Below, piece after piece: positions 27,033-37,079 of a stretch of DNA of 64,000 bases (the stretch's first letter is position 1; each line of letters opens with the position of its first letter). The stretch comes from Tenacibaculum sp. SZ-18. Its GTDB lineage: Bacteria; Bacteroidota; Bacteroidia; Flavobacteriales; Flavobacteriaceae. The position numbers were made by a program, and so were the translations under genes. Where the stretch lies: NCBI RefSeq assembly GCF_002813915.1, contig NZ_CP019335.1:1905777-1969776 (forward strand), read 5' to 3'. The notes under the pieces are model-generated. The model searched no databases and was not told where the DNA came from. It saw only the letters and a program-made list of their open reading frames with translations.

Positions 27033-30000
27033 TTAATTCCTATTAATTTGAGCTAAAATTGTAGGGTCCTTTATTTTATTGTCTTCAGAAAGTAACTTCA
27101 TTTTAGAAATGATTTCGGCTGATTTCGGATCATCATCTAAAAACGGTAAAAACAAACGACCACGATGCTGACTATGAACTGGAATAATCGATAAAGCCAG
27201 CCCGTTTTTATTAACCTGACCACTACCTAAATGAATACTATAATCTCCTAATTTCCCATTGATTAAAATGTGCCTTTCTTTAACTTCTATATTCTTTGTT
27301 TTGAAAAGTCTGGCGGTTTCTTTTGCCAATACAGCTCTCATTTCTAATGTAGAATGACTTGCTTCTGGATCCACTTCTCCAACATGAGCTATACTTACAA
27401 CTAAATCAACATCTCGCATGATTTCACTGTAAATAATTGGGTCGATATCTTTTAATGGTATATTCTCATATTCTTTTAAAGAATAAAAACTTATAAATTC
27501 AATGGTTGGCGCCTCGATATCTGAAGGAGAAAACCAATCCGCCATTGCATAGATTGAAGCTATAAATCCTTTATCATGAAATACTTTTTGTAAGCCATCT
27601 TCATGGTTTACTGTCCAACCTCGTGAACGTAACAATGCAATAGCTTTATTAGGTTGAATCTGATGTCCTTGATATCTAAAAGATTTCGTTTTATTTTCAA
27701 TTTCATCAGGTGTTAAAATGTATAATTCTCTAAAAACCTGTTTGAATGGTTGTTTCAAATTTTGATCGAAAATCCCCTTTTGATATAAATCCCAAACAAC
27801 ATTTTGATATAAATGCGATGGATGTGCAATCAAAATTTTATCACTTGAACCAAATTGAATTGTCTTTCCTTCACAATCTTTAAGTCCGTTCTCAACAAGA
27901 AAACCAAATGTTTTATTTGATTTATTAAATAATACCAACTTTTTTATTAGCACACTTACAACAGGATGTTTTGCAATTTCTTGAATTTCTGAAGCCAAAA
28001 ACTCCTCCCCTTTCATCATTGCCTCTTCTAAAGATTTTAATGTTCTTTTATACTGTTTCGTGATATAAGATTTGTTCTTTTGAAGTGCCAAAACACTTTT
28101 ATCTTTCTTTACTTTTGCTGGTATCGATTTTTGCTGTTTTCCATCTTTTACTACTTTCAATTCTGCTTTACCATCATCATTTACAAACAGAATAATTTTT
28201 ATGTTATCAATTTCAACAATGGCGTTCTCCATTATTTTTTGAATTGCTTCACCTTCCATTGCCCATGAAAAGCGAATACTATCGTCATAACCTGCATTTC
28301 TAGCTAAATTATCTAAACCAATTTCAACAGCTGTTTTCTCACTTTGCTGGCGCTGAGCTCCAAATTGTTTACTCTCTTTTAAGAATTCTTGAAGAATATT
28401 GTATCGATTTAATAAGTCTTTCTTTTTGTTGGCTTTACTCAATGGAATTAAACCGAACGCTTTTATATAATCCTTATCTCTCTTCTCTTTAATTTTAGCT
28501 AATGTTTCGCGAATTTTAACCTCACCTAACATTACTGAAGAATATAATTTTACCAAACGATGTCCATTTCCTGTTGATATATATTTAGCAGCATCATGCA
28601 AAAGCTTCCAATTTTGCTTACCTAAATCAGTGTAAACATCATTAAACCAATCAATATCAATTACTCCATTTAAAAAATCTGATTTATTAATATTTGAGTA
28701 TCTAGCCACAATGGTTTCTTTTTCCGCATTCATATATTCGGAAGTATGTGCGTGAAACCACCAAACAGCTCCTTCTAACTTATCAAGTTTTAAATACACT
28801 GAAATCCAATTAGACCATTGAGGTGCATACATTGCAGTTTCAATCCAACGTTTTTTTGTTATTTCTGAAATTTTTGCAGCTGAAATAAAATCTTCTAAGG
28901 TATCATTCTCATCCGGTAGCGTTTTCTTTATAAGATTGCTAAAGCTTTCTTTTCTTGATGGTAAATTAGACCAATAATATCCACGATGAAAAGTTTCTTT
29001 TCCCAATCTATTTAATAACTCGAATAAATAGTTTGTTCCTTTGACAGTTCCTAAATTATTTACAAAAGCAGTTGCCTCAGTGGGAATATCTCCTCTTTCT
29101 AATTCAACAGCTAATAAATTGGTTTTTAGAGAATCGAAAACTCCAATTGGAATGTCTTCCTTATCAACTGGACTGTAATATCTATTAGTAACATTTTCAA
29201 CTGCTCTTAATAAATCTTCATTTACTAAAAGTTGATACTTGAAATCATGATCATTAATCAACTCATTTTTATGCAGCTTCGCTGTTAACCAAGCAGATGG
29301 TGTATTAAATTCTATTTCATGAGTATTAATTTTTGCGATTTGGCTACTGTTCTCTGGTTTTTTAGGATAACTGATTGTAGCATACATTAAATACATTTTA
29401 AGACGCCAATAACGTTGCATTAATGTTGTATTATCTGGAAAATCTTTAAAATAATCATCTATTCTACTAACAAATGGAGCTTCATGTTCTAATAATTTAC
29501 TCCAGTTAGATTTTCTATTATTCCATTGTTCCGTAATTACTTTTGCTTTTAAATCTTTAGGGATTTTCGCTATCATATCTTCTAGCAAATCAACTTTGAA
29601 ACTTAAAACTGTTTCATGATCGGCGAATGCGGTGAATAAAAACTGTAAAATGCTTAATACCTTTTTATTTAAGCTATCCCATGTATAAGATTTCACTAAT
29701 TTGAGGTTTTTTAACTCTGGAATATATTGTTTAAAAAAATCTCCAAAGAATGACCTTACACCAAACTGATTAGGATAATTATCACAATAATGAATTGCAG
29801 CTAACAGTTCAAAATCATTTAAGTTAGATGAGTCATACCATTCTTTCCATACTTTATACAGTGGTAAATATTTAACTCTTTCGGTTTGATCATTTATGTC
29901 ATAAGCCTTGTGATTTGTAAACTGTATATGTCCCGTTGACAATAAAACAATTTGCTTATCACCTTCTCTATTCACAACTTCATATTCAAAGTTTTTATGC

Positions 30001-32066
30001 TTCTCATATAAATCCACAAGAGCATTAATAGCCTCTGTAATTTTCTTTTCATTTATAAACTCCTTGAACAAAAATTCCTGTTTCATAGTGAGTTTTGAAA
30101 CTATTTTTGCAAAGGTAGAACCAGATTTGGGCTGAAATTTTACTTGAGGAACAATTAGTGGATTTAAATTATGATAATTAATAGCTCCAAATCCGTTTTC
30201 AAAACTATACGCATTTCCCTTTTTCTTAAATTTATCTAGATAGACTTGCTCATTTTTCGAGATTTTCGGACGTTGCTGATACAAATTGATTCTTTCCTCT
30301 ATAAATGGTAACATAGAATTTTTCTCCTGCAATTCAGAAAGAATTTCTAGTCCAGCTAACCGTTGATCTACTTTTTTCGATTCAACTAGATTTGTGGTAC
30401 TCTGAACGATTGAATTTTGAGGTTGTTTTAAAATTAGTGTAATAATACTTTCTCTAAGATTTCGATTTTTACGTGCTAGCAATTCTTCTAAAGAAGAAAT
30501 ATCATTTCTATCTAAATCCATAGATTCAAACAAACGAATACCTGTTCCCATTACAGACTCATTTCTATCTTTAATAGCCTGGAACGCTAACTCTTTCTTC
30601 CACTTACTTTTTGAAAAGTTAACTCTTGGAACTTTCTCTTCTTTATTATAGTAATAAGACCAAGTGTAATGTTCAGGAAAAACCTTTCTTATAAAATTAC
30701 TTCTCTCTTCTGAAGTAATAACACTTAAATTTTCTGCTAGTAATTTTAACTGATCATTATTTGCGTGATGTACTAAATAATTATAGAAATAATCAGGTTT
30801 TACTGTTAATGAATACCAGCTAAAAACTGAACCTTCAAATATTGTCCCTTTACTAGGTAAATTCTCTCCGTAACTTTTAGCTTTGGAAAATACTACTGAT
30901 GGAAGATCAGTTCGAATTGGAATGAGTTTTAACAACCAATAATCAAGTTCTAAATCATTTCCAAAATTATCATCAATCCAAGGTAAAATAGAAGAATGAG
31001 TTCTTCTCGTTTCACTCATAAACATAGAGGCTAAAACTTTCTTTTCCTTATTTCCTGACTTTATGAGTTCAATTGCTTTTAAATTTGCCTTGTCAGCATC
31101 ATCTAAACCTATAAACCATAAAGCTGAATAAACCTCTAAATTATCTTTACTCTTAAGGGCACTTTCGACTGTTCTTTCATCTTTGAAATAAGATAAAGTA
31201 GAATTTAATACTTTCTTAATTGTATTGCCTTTTGGAGCTTCCCAACCAAAACCAAACCAAGTATCAACAGCACGAATTACACTACTAAATCTTGTTAAAT
31301 CATTATCAAGGATAACGCTTATAAAATATTCTAATGCTCCAAGTGAAGTCTCGTCTAATGCTTCTAAAATCGTTTGCCTCAAGCCCTCTTGTCGTTGAGC
31401 CGCCAACAATAATTTCTCAACAAGAATCCAATTTTCTTTGCGTTCAGTTAACAACAATCCTTTTACAATTGCTCGTGTTACACCTCCAATTTCTTCTTCT
31501 CCTTGAAATATTTCTTGAATTAATTCATACAAACGATCGGTATAATTCTCATCATTTAGATACGCCGCAAACAAATACGAATGATTTGTAAAATAAGTAT
31601 CTGCATATACATCGTACTGAATTATCTGATAAACAGTTAGATTTCCAAATCCATAATTCATTGAATTATACAAATCTTGTAAGTAACTGATTCGTTTTAC
31701 TGTATATTCCGAAGTAGCTTTACTTCTAAAAGATCTTCTGTTATAGCCATTTTGATAAGGAGTTTTTAAAATTAAATCCCATATATCTGCAATGTGATTT
31801 TCATGTAGCTTCCCAAAAACTATTCTTGCTAACTTTTTTCCTTCACCAGTTCTCCACGGATTTGTTTGTAAATCCACTCCAAATGCATCTTCATAAGGCT
31901 TAATTTTTAATTCTACATATTTGCTTTCTTCATAAGCCTCAGATAATTTCGTGATAAGTAAACCTAACGCACGATACTTCTTACTGAAGAAACTTAAATC
32001 AGAAGCTATTAATTCCTTTCTTTTAAAACTTTCAATGAACTTTAATGCTTTTTCTTGTTTAATCAT
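27033..32066 (-). CDS. giant DUF4132 (DUF5724-type) domain protein
   Basis: This 1677-residue soluble protein has no signal peptide or membrane helix. The N-terminal two thirds are alpha-helical, HEAT-like repeat material with many Trp, Leu and Lys residues. The C-terminal region (about 1370-1600) carries the DUF4132 signature PFKQVFRELYILTPDEIEN, then FRYQGHQIQPNKAIALLRSR and GDYSIHLGSGQVNKNG. E. coli YehI/MolR-type proteins share this domain; the molecular function is not established. A 138-residue protein is encoded 15 bp upstream, so the two probably form an operon. At 5 kb it is the second longest gene of the window. Confidence 0.8.
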   Translation of the reverse strand: MIKQEKALKFIESFKRKELIASDLSFFSKKYRALGLLITKLSEAYEESKYVELKIKPYEDAFGVDLQTNPWRTGEGKKLARIVFGKLHENHIADIWDLILKTPYQNGYNRRSFRSKATSEYTVKRISYLQDLYNSMNYGFGNLTVYQIIQYDVYADTYFTNHSYLFAAYLNDENYTDRLYELIQEIFQGEEEIGGVTRAIVKGLLLTERKENWILVEKLLLAAQRQEGLRQTILEALDETSLGALEYFISVILDNDLTRFSSVIRAVDTWFGFGWEAPKGNTIKKVLNSTLSYFKDERTVESALKSKDNLEVYSALWFIGLDDADKANLKAIELIKSGNKEKKVLASMFMSETRRTHSSILPWIDDNFGNDLELDYWLLKLIPIRTDLPSVVFSKAKSYGENLPSKGTIFEGSVFSWYSLTVKPDYFYNYLVHHANNDQLKLLAENLSVITSEERSNFIRKVFPEHYTWSYYYNKEEKVPRVNFSKSKWKKELAFQAIKDRNESVMGTGIRLFESMDLDRNDISSLEELLARKNRNLRESIITLILKQPQNSIVQSTTNLVESKKVDQRLAGLEILSELQEKNSMLPFIEERINLYQQRPKISKNEQVYLDKFKKKGNAYSFENGFGAINYHNLNPLIVPQVKFQPKSGSTFAKIVSKLTMKQEFLFKEFINEKKITEAINALVDLYEKHKNFEYEVVNREGDKQIVLLSTGHIQFTNHKAYDINDQTERVKYLPLYKVWKEWYDSSNLNDFELLAAIHYCDNYPNQFGVRSFFGDFFKQYIPELKNLKLVKSYTWDSLNKKVLSILQFLFTAFADHETVLSFKVDLLEDMIAKIPKDLKAKVITEQWNNRKSNWSKLLEHEAPFVSRIDDYFKDFPDNTTLMQRYWRLKMYLMYATISYPKKPENSSQIAKINTHEIEFNTPSAWLTAKLHKNELINDHDFKYQLLVNEDLLRAVENVTNRYYSPVDKEDIPIGVFDSLKTNLLAVELERGDIPTEATAFVNNLGTVKGTNYLFELLNRLGKETFHRGYYWSNLPSRKESFSNLIKKTLPDENDTLEDFISAAKISEITKKRWIETAMYAPQWSNWISVYLKLDKLEGAVWWFHAHTSEYMNAEKETIVARYSNINKSDFLNGVIDIDWFNDVYTDLGKQNWKLLHDAAKYISTGNGHRLVKLYSSVMLGEVKIRETLAKIKEKRDKDYIKAFGLIPLSKANKKKDLLNRYNILQEFLKESKQFGAQRQQSEKTAVEIGLDNLARNAGYDDSIRFSWAMEGEAIQKIMENAIVEIDNIKIILFVNDDGKAELKVVKDGKQQKSIPAKVKKDKSVLALQKNKSYITKQYKRTLKSLEEAMMKGEEFLASEIQEIAKHPVVSVLIKKLVLFNKSNKTFGFLVENGLKDCEGKTIQFGSSDKILIAHPSHLYQNVVWDLYQKGIFDQNLKQPFKQVFRELYILTPDEIENKTKSFRYQGHQIQPNKAIALLRSRGWTVNHEDGLQKVFHDKGFIASIYAMADWFSPSDIEAPTIEFISFYSLKEYENIPLKDIDPIIYSEIMRDVDLVVSIAHVGEVDPEASHSTLEMRAVLAKETARLFKTKNIEVKERHILINGKLGDYSIHLGSGQVNKNGLALSIIPVHSQHRGRLFLPFLDDDPKSAEIISKMKLLSEDNKIKDPTILAQINRN

Positions 32067-32081
32067 TTTTCAATTTTTTTA

Positions 32082-32498
32082 TTACCAATAAGTACCTGTT
32101 AAAAATGTCATTCGAATAAATGTGATCGAAGAAGACTCCTTAATCGCTAATAGTTCTTTTAACGTTTGTACTTCATCATCATCAATAAAAACAGCGTAAA
32201 TACCATCTTCGAAAGCTTGTAACGCGTTTTCTATACTACTGTTAATATTGGCTTTGGTTTCATTTTCTATTTCTCCAAAACCAATTTTGCCAGTAATTGA
32301 TTGATTATGAATTTCACTTGGACTTAAAAATGATAAAACTTTATTTTTTTCTATTTCTTTGTTGAAACTGTTTACATTATGCGTAACCAACTGAATAATT
32401 AAGTCCTCAAGTGTTTTGATATTACCTGTTAAGATTACTTTCTGTCGTAGAATTTTCTTTTTCCCTAGCCTCTTTAATTGTATTTCTAGCTCATCCAT
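32082..32498 (-). CDS. small protein preceding the DUF4132 gene
   Basis: The 138-residue product is cytosolic. It begins MDELEIQLKRLGKKKILRQK, has an Asp/Glu-rich centre (AFEDGIYAVFIDDDEVQTLK) and ends TFIRMTFLTGTYW. I recognise no domain. The 15-bp gap to the DUF4132 gene points to cotranscription and a shared role, perhaps as an adaptor. The C-terminal half looks like an alternating beta/alpha fold (YAVFIDDDEVQTL, SSITFIRMTFL). Confidence 0.5.
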   Translation of the reverse strand: MDELEIQLKRLGKKKILRQKVILTGNIKTLEDLIIQLVTHNVNSFNKEIEKNKVLSFLSPSEIHNQSITGKIGFGEIENETKANINSSIENALQAFEDGIYAVFIDDDEVQTLKELLAIKESSSITFIRMTFLTGTYW

Positions 32499-32718
32499 TT
32501 TTTGATAATATGGTATGTAAATATAACTTTAATAAGATATCAAAACAATACTTAAACTTTTGATAATTTTACTCTTTTGTCTTTTCAAAAGGGTTATTTA
32601 CATTGTTACTGTGGTAAACGTAACAGACTATTATTGATATGAAGTTTTATAAGTTACTCAAAATAAATTTAATCATGCTCGTCTTAAGTCAAACAAAACT
32701 TAGCTCCTATTTTAACTT

Positions 32719-34059
32719 TTAATTTTGCTTGTAGTAATAACTTAAAACTTTTGTTTTAAAGTAATATTCAAACTTCGCTTTAATAAACTCAGATGAATTT
32801 TTAATTAACTTATTCTTGCCTTCTAAGAATTCATAACTTCCAATATTACCATTCTTATATTGTTGTGACAAAATATTAAAAGCTTCTTTTTGAGTTATTA
32901 AAGCCTTTTCCGAAGATTTTAAGGACGCTTTTGATGCAATTACATCATTCTTTGCCAACTTAATTTTATTCTTCAAAACTTGTTTATTGTTTAATAAATC
33001 AAGCTTGGCAATTTTAATTTCCTCCTTTGCTTTCTTAGAATTTTCTCTATTCAAAAATCTATTAAATATTGGAAAACTAGCAGAAATACTAATAAAATGA
33101 GTTCTGTTATTATCTAATTGTGTCCAAAACCCATTTGGAATCAACTCTCCAGTTTGTTGATTCTCCACAACATCATCCTCTCCTATAATGTGAAAATAAT
33201 TACTACTATACGAGTAATTCAAACTAAGTCTTGGTAAAAATCCAGTTCTGACAATTTTTAATTCTTTGTTTTTGATGTCAATATCTAATTTTGAAGAAAC
33301 TATCTGCGGAATATTTTCAACTAGATCATCAACGACATCTACATTAAAAACGGAAACATCTTCAACAATAATTTCTTCAATATCGAAATCTTGAATTTGC
33401 TGAATATCTAACAATTCTTGTAATTCAATTAAACTATTTCGAACCGTATTCTCAGCGATAATTTTCTCTCTTTTATCAGATGCCAAAGTAGATTCAATTT
33501 CTAGTAATTCTCTTTTTCCTGTAAGTGCATTACTATAAAGTTCCTTTAATCGATTATAGTTTTCTGTACTTATTTTTAATTGTTCTTCAGCAACTTTAAC
33601 AATCTCCTTATTAAAAAGTACTTGTAAATATTTATTCGTAATATTTAATGCAAGATCAAATCTAATTTTATCGATATCTGAATCTGATTTATCTTTAGTT
33701 AATCTAGCACTCTGTAATTTATATTTGTTTGCAAATCCATTAAAAACATTTAATGAAGATGATAAACTAAAACTATTTGAACTACTTTCTCTTTGTCCAA
33801 CTCCAGTAGAAACATTAAAAGAATTCCCTAGCGAAAAATTCTGAGAAGACGTAAAACTAAGATCTGGCAGATAATTTCCTTTGGCTATTATTACATCACT
33901 GTTTAGTACTTCCGATCTAATTTTTTGTTTTAATACATCTATATTATGCTCTTTGGCATACACAACACACTCTTCAAGCGACCATTTCTTTTGAGCGTTG
34001 ACAAAAAAAACATTGAAAAAACACACTCCAATTATTAGAGTTCTAAAAATTCTCATCAT
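32719..34059 (-). CDS. TolC-family outer-membrane efflux protein
   Basis: The 446-residue product has a signal peptide (MMRIFRTLIIGVCFFNVFFVNAQ) and two OEP repeats. The typical start KKWSLEECVVYAKEHNIDVL, long amphipathic helices (coiled-coil alpha-barrel) and short beta-barrel segments with Ser/Asn/Phe alternation (LSFTSSQNFSLGNSFNVSTG) are present. It forms the outer-membrane channel of a tripartite pump. Its start overlaps the end of the upstream RND permease gene by 17 bp, so they are translationally coupled. The adaptor of the same pump is at 38580-39623, with a propeller lipoprotein and a peptide gene between. Confidence 0.92.
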   Translation of the reverse strand: MMRIFRTLIIGVCFFNVFFVNAQKKWSLEECVVYAKEHNIDVLKQKIRSEVLNSDVIIAKGNYLPDLSFTSSQNFSLGNSFNVSTGVGQRESSSNSFSLSSSLNVFNGFANKYKLQSARLTKDKSDSDIDKIRFDLALNITNKYLQVLFNKEIVKVAEEQLKISTENYNRLKELYSNALTGKRELLEIESTLASDKREKIIAENTVRNSLIELQELLDIQQIQDFDIEEIIVEDVSVFNVDVVDDLVENIPQIVSSKLDIDIKNKELKIVRTGFLPRLSLNYSYSSNYFHIIGEDDVVENQQTGELIPNGFWTQLDNNRTHFISISASFPIFNRFLNRENSKKAKEEIKIAKLDLLNNKQVLKNKIKLAKNDVIASKASLKSSEKALITQKEAFNILSQQYKNGNIGSYEFLEGKNKLIKNSSEFIKAKFEYYFKTKVLSYYYKQN

Positions 34060-37000
34060 TATTTGGGACTTCTTTTTTACTTAATAAAGCATACATTAAT
34101 GGAATAAAATACAAACTAATAAATGTTCCTATAAGCATTCCTCCAATAACCGTTAAGGCTAATGGCTTTTGTAACTTAGCTCCTAAACCTCCGATAAAAA
34201 GAAAAGGTAAAAGTGCTAATATTGTTGTTAATGATGTCATTAAAATTGGCTTTAGACGAAGTTTCCCTCCCAATTTTATCGCTTCACTTACAGACTTTCC
34301 TTCTTTTCTCAATAAGTTAATAGTATGCAACTTTAAAATACTATCATTTATAATTACTCCACTCATTACAACAATCCCAATCGCTGCCATTACGTTTATG
34401 GTTCCTCCAAACAACCATAAAAGCAATAATGCTCCGCCAATATCAATAGGAATCTCTAATAAAATGATTATCGGTTGCCATAAGGATTCAAATTGAGCGG
34501 CCATAATTAAATACAACAATAATACAGCAACAAAAACTACTATTAACAGCTCGTTTCCTAATGCTTTTATGTCAAAATAATTTCCGCTAAAACGAAGGTT
34601 AAGTTCATTGTTAGATGTAAAACTTTTTTGAAGCGACTTAATACTTTTCTCTGCTTCTAAATTATCGCTAACATTAAACGCTAAATACTCTCCATTTCGA
34701 TTAGAGGTAATGGTTTTATATTGCTCCGCTGGAAATGTTTTGACCAAATTTCGAACTGAAATTAATTCTTTGTTTTTGTTTTTAACAAATAACCCAGAAA
34801 TCATACTTTCAAACTCCTTACTCTCATAATTAAGCATGATTGGAATAAACTTCTGTGCTGTTTTTAAGTTATCTACAAAATTCTGGTTAAAAGTTGCCTT
34901 TAGTTCATTTAATAAATCATCATACGAAACATCATACAGCAATACTTGTTCATGTAATATTTCTATAAATACTGTTTGTTTCAAAGGTATTTCCTCACTT
35001 GAAAATCCTTGTAGCAGTGAATTTATCTTAGGTAATTTTTCTTCTGACGGCAACTCTAAAGAACTCTTAGAAGAAACTTGTGCAATCAAGTTACTCTTTT
35101 CGCCTCCAAACAAATACTGGAATATACTTTTCGGTTCATCAAAACTATAAGAAGCTTTTGAAAAATTTTTCACTAAACTTTTTGTTATGCTCTTTCTTAA
35201 CTCTTCAAGTTCATTAACAGTTTTAGTTTTAATATAGATTACACCTTCTGAAAAACTTTTAGTGTTTTCTTGTTGCAGCAAGAATTGTTGTTCTCCAATT
35301 TGAGAAAATCTAGTTTGAATTGTTTTCTCTTTATTTAGAATAGCATTTATTCGTTTTTGATTCTCTTGAACAGTAATATTTTCATTCCAATCAATCGTCA
35401 AAATCGCTTCATTCTGATTAATTTTTGGTAGTTGCGTATATGGCATTATTGAAAACAATACTATGGCAATACCCGTAAACAATAAAGCGACACCATATAC
35501 AATTCCTTTATTCCTAAAGAAAAAATGATAGCCCTTTTCATACCAATTTTCAACATTTTGAGTACGAAGATTAAACTCTAATTTTTTCTCTAGAGAAAAC
35601 TCTTTATTTTTTAGCTGTTTATAAATAACTGGTATCAACAAAATTGAGACTAATAAAGAAGAAAAAAGTCCAATTCCTACCGCAAGTGCTTGATCATAAA
35701 ATAACGCTCCCGTTATTCCACTTAAAAAAAGTAATGGTAAAAACACAGAACAAGTGGTTAATACCGAACTTATTAAAGGAGTAATTATTTCATTGGTTCC
35801 TTTTATACAAGCATTCAATAAATCATTTCCTTCTTCAAGTTTTTGTGTAATATTATCAATAACAATAATGGCATTATCAATCATCATTCCTACGCCTAGT
35901 ATAAGCCCCGATAGCGAAATAATGTTGATTGACAATCCAAAGAAATACATAAATAATACACTAACAACAAGAGAAATTGGAATACTAATCGCAATAATTA
36001 AAGGAGATTTTAAGTCTTTCAAAAAGAAAAACATAATTATAATTGCTAAAAAGCTACCAATCCATAAACTTGATTTCAAGTTATCAATAGAAAGTTTTAA
36101 TAACTTTGTTTGATCCTGATTAGTCGTAAATTCAAGGTTTGGATAATCTATTTTAAAAGATTCAGTTACTTTTTCTAGCGCTTCTTTTAACTCGTAAACT
36201 CTTGCGTCTGCTTGTTTTATAATGGCTAAAACTATTGATCTTTTTCCATTAACATATACTAAACCTCTATCTTTAACTGGTTGTAATTTAACTTGTGCTA
36301 GCTCCTTTAACTTGAAAAGTTTTTCTTCAATTTTAATATCAATATTCTCTAAATCTTTTTTGGTTTTTAAAGGATTATTGAACTTGAAATTGTATTGATA
36401 AATTCCGTTTTGAACTAATAAATTACCAAACTCAAAATTGTTTTGTTTGATAACATTTATTAATTCATTGCTACTAATCTTAAGGTTCTGTAATTTTTGG
36501 ACATCTGGAATAACTACTATTTCCGGTTTGGTAATTCCTGAAATATCAGCTAAGGCAATATCAGGTAATTGCTCAACTCGTTTTTTTAAAACAGTTTCTG
36601 TAAAATCGCTTAGTTCTAGAAAGTTTTCTGATGTAACTTCTTCTTTTAAAGTAACCGCTAAATTTACAATTGGAATATCGGTTACAGAAGCCTTAATTAC
36701 TTTTGGGCGATCTAAGTTTCTTGGTAAAGAATTTAAGGAAGCATCTACTTTTTCATTGGTTTCAACGAATGCCAAATTCGTATTTGTACCATATTCAAAT
36801 TTTAGCTTTAATGTAGCAAAACCATCTCTAGTTTCTGAAGAAATATCTTTTAAATTACTTACTTGTAGTAATTGATTTCGCAATGCACGAATTACGTTAG
36901 TTTCTAACTCTCTAGCGGTATTGTTAGGATAGCTCACCTGAACTGTAATTTCAGGGATAGCAATATCTGGCATTAATGAAGTTGGAATGCGATTAGAAGC

Positions 37001-37075
37001 GACAACACCCAGCAACAAAAATGCTAGAGTTGTCATGAATACTGCTATTGGTCGGTTGATTAGAAACTTTACCAA
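34043..37075 (-). CDS. RND-family efflux permease (inner membrane)
   Basis: The 1010-residue protein has the RND layout of 12 membrane helices and two large periplasmic loops. The start is classic (KFLINRPIAVFMTTLAFLLLG, then PTSLMPDIAIPEITVQVSYP). TM4 carries VGMMIDNAIIVIDNI, with one Asp and an Asn where AcrB has Asp-Asp, as in heavy-metal/HAE3-like members. The second half has VMSGVIINDSIL and LRLKPILMTSLTTILALLPF. It is driven by the proton gradient and moves substrates from periplasm or outer leaflet to the TolC channel. The gene is 4 bp after the propeller lipoprotein gene and overlaps tolC. The substrate is unknown; the neighbouring peptide genes suggest a peptide. Confidence 0.92.
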   Translation of the reverse strand: MVKFLINRPIAVFMTTLAFLLLGVVASNRIPTSLMPDIAIPEITVQVSYPNNTARELETNVIRALRNQLLQVSNLKDISSETRDGFATLKLKFEYGTNTNLAFVETNEKVDASLNSLPRNLDRPKVIKASVTDIPIVNLAVTLKEEVTSENFLELSDFTETVLKKRVEQLPDIALADISGITKPEIVVIPDVQKLQNLKISSNELINVIKQNNFEFGNLLVQNGIYQYNFKFNNPLKTKKDLENIDIKIEEKLFKLKELAQVKLQPVKDRGLVYVNGKRSIVLAIIKQADARVYELKEALEKVTESFKIDYPNLEFTTNQDQTKLLKLSIDNLKSSLWIGSFLAIIIMFFFLKDLKSPLIIAISIPISLVVSVLFMYFFGLSINIISLSGLILGVGMMIDNAIIVIDNITQKLEEGNDLLNACIKGTNEIITPLISSVLTTCSVFLPLLFLSGITGALFYDQALAVGIGLFSSLLVSILLIPVIYKQLKNKEFSLEKKLEFNLRTQNVENWYEKGYHFFFRNKGIVYGVALLFTGIAIVLFSIMPYTQLPKINQNEAILTIDWNENITVQENQKRINAILNKEKTIQTRFSQIGEQQFLLQQENTKSFSEGVIYIKTKTVNELEELRKSITKSLVKNFSKASYSFDEPKSIFQYLFGGEKSNLIAQVSSKSSLELPSEEKLPKINSLLQGFSSEEIPLKQTVFIEILHEQVLLYDVSYDDLLNELKATFNQNFVDNLKTAQKFIPIMLNYESKEFESMISGLFVKNKNKELISVRNLVKTFPAEQYKTITSNRNGEYLAFNVSDNLEAEKSIKSLQKSFTSNNELNLRFSGNYFDIKALGNELLIVVFVAVLLLYLIMAAQFESLWQPIIILLEIPIDIGGALLLLWLFGGTINVMAAIGIVVMSGVIINDSILKLHTINLLRKEGKSVSEAIKLGGKLRLKPILMTSLTTILALLPFLFIGGLGAKLQKPLALTVIGGMLIGTFISLYFIPLMYALLSKKEVPNNDENF

Positions 37076-37079
37076 AGGA

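Noticed and set aside
32639..32722. 27-residue plus-strand frame resembling a signal peptide, before the TolC stop
   Set aside because: Too short, no mature part, and it runs into the convergent tolC gene; could be a trace of a lost gene but is not supportable.
36438..36875. 145-residue plus-strand frame inside the RND permease
   Set aside because: It is antisense to an intact, well-recognised permease; the Phe/Ser-rich composition fits a mirror frame.
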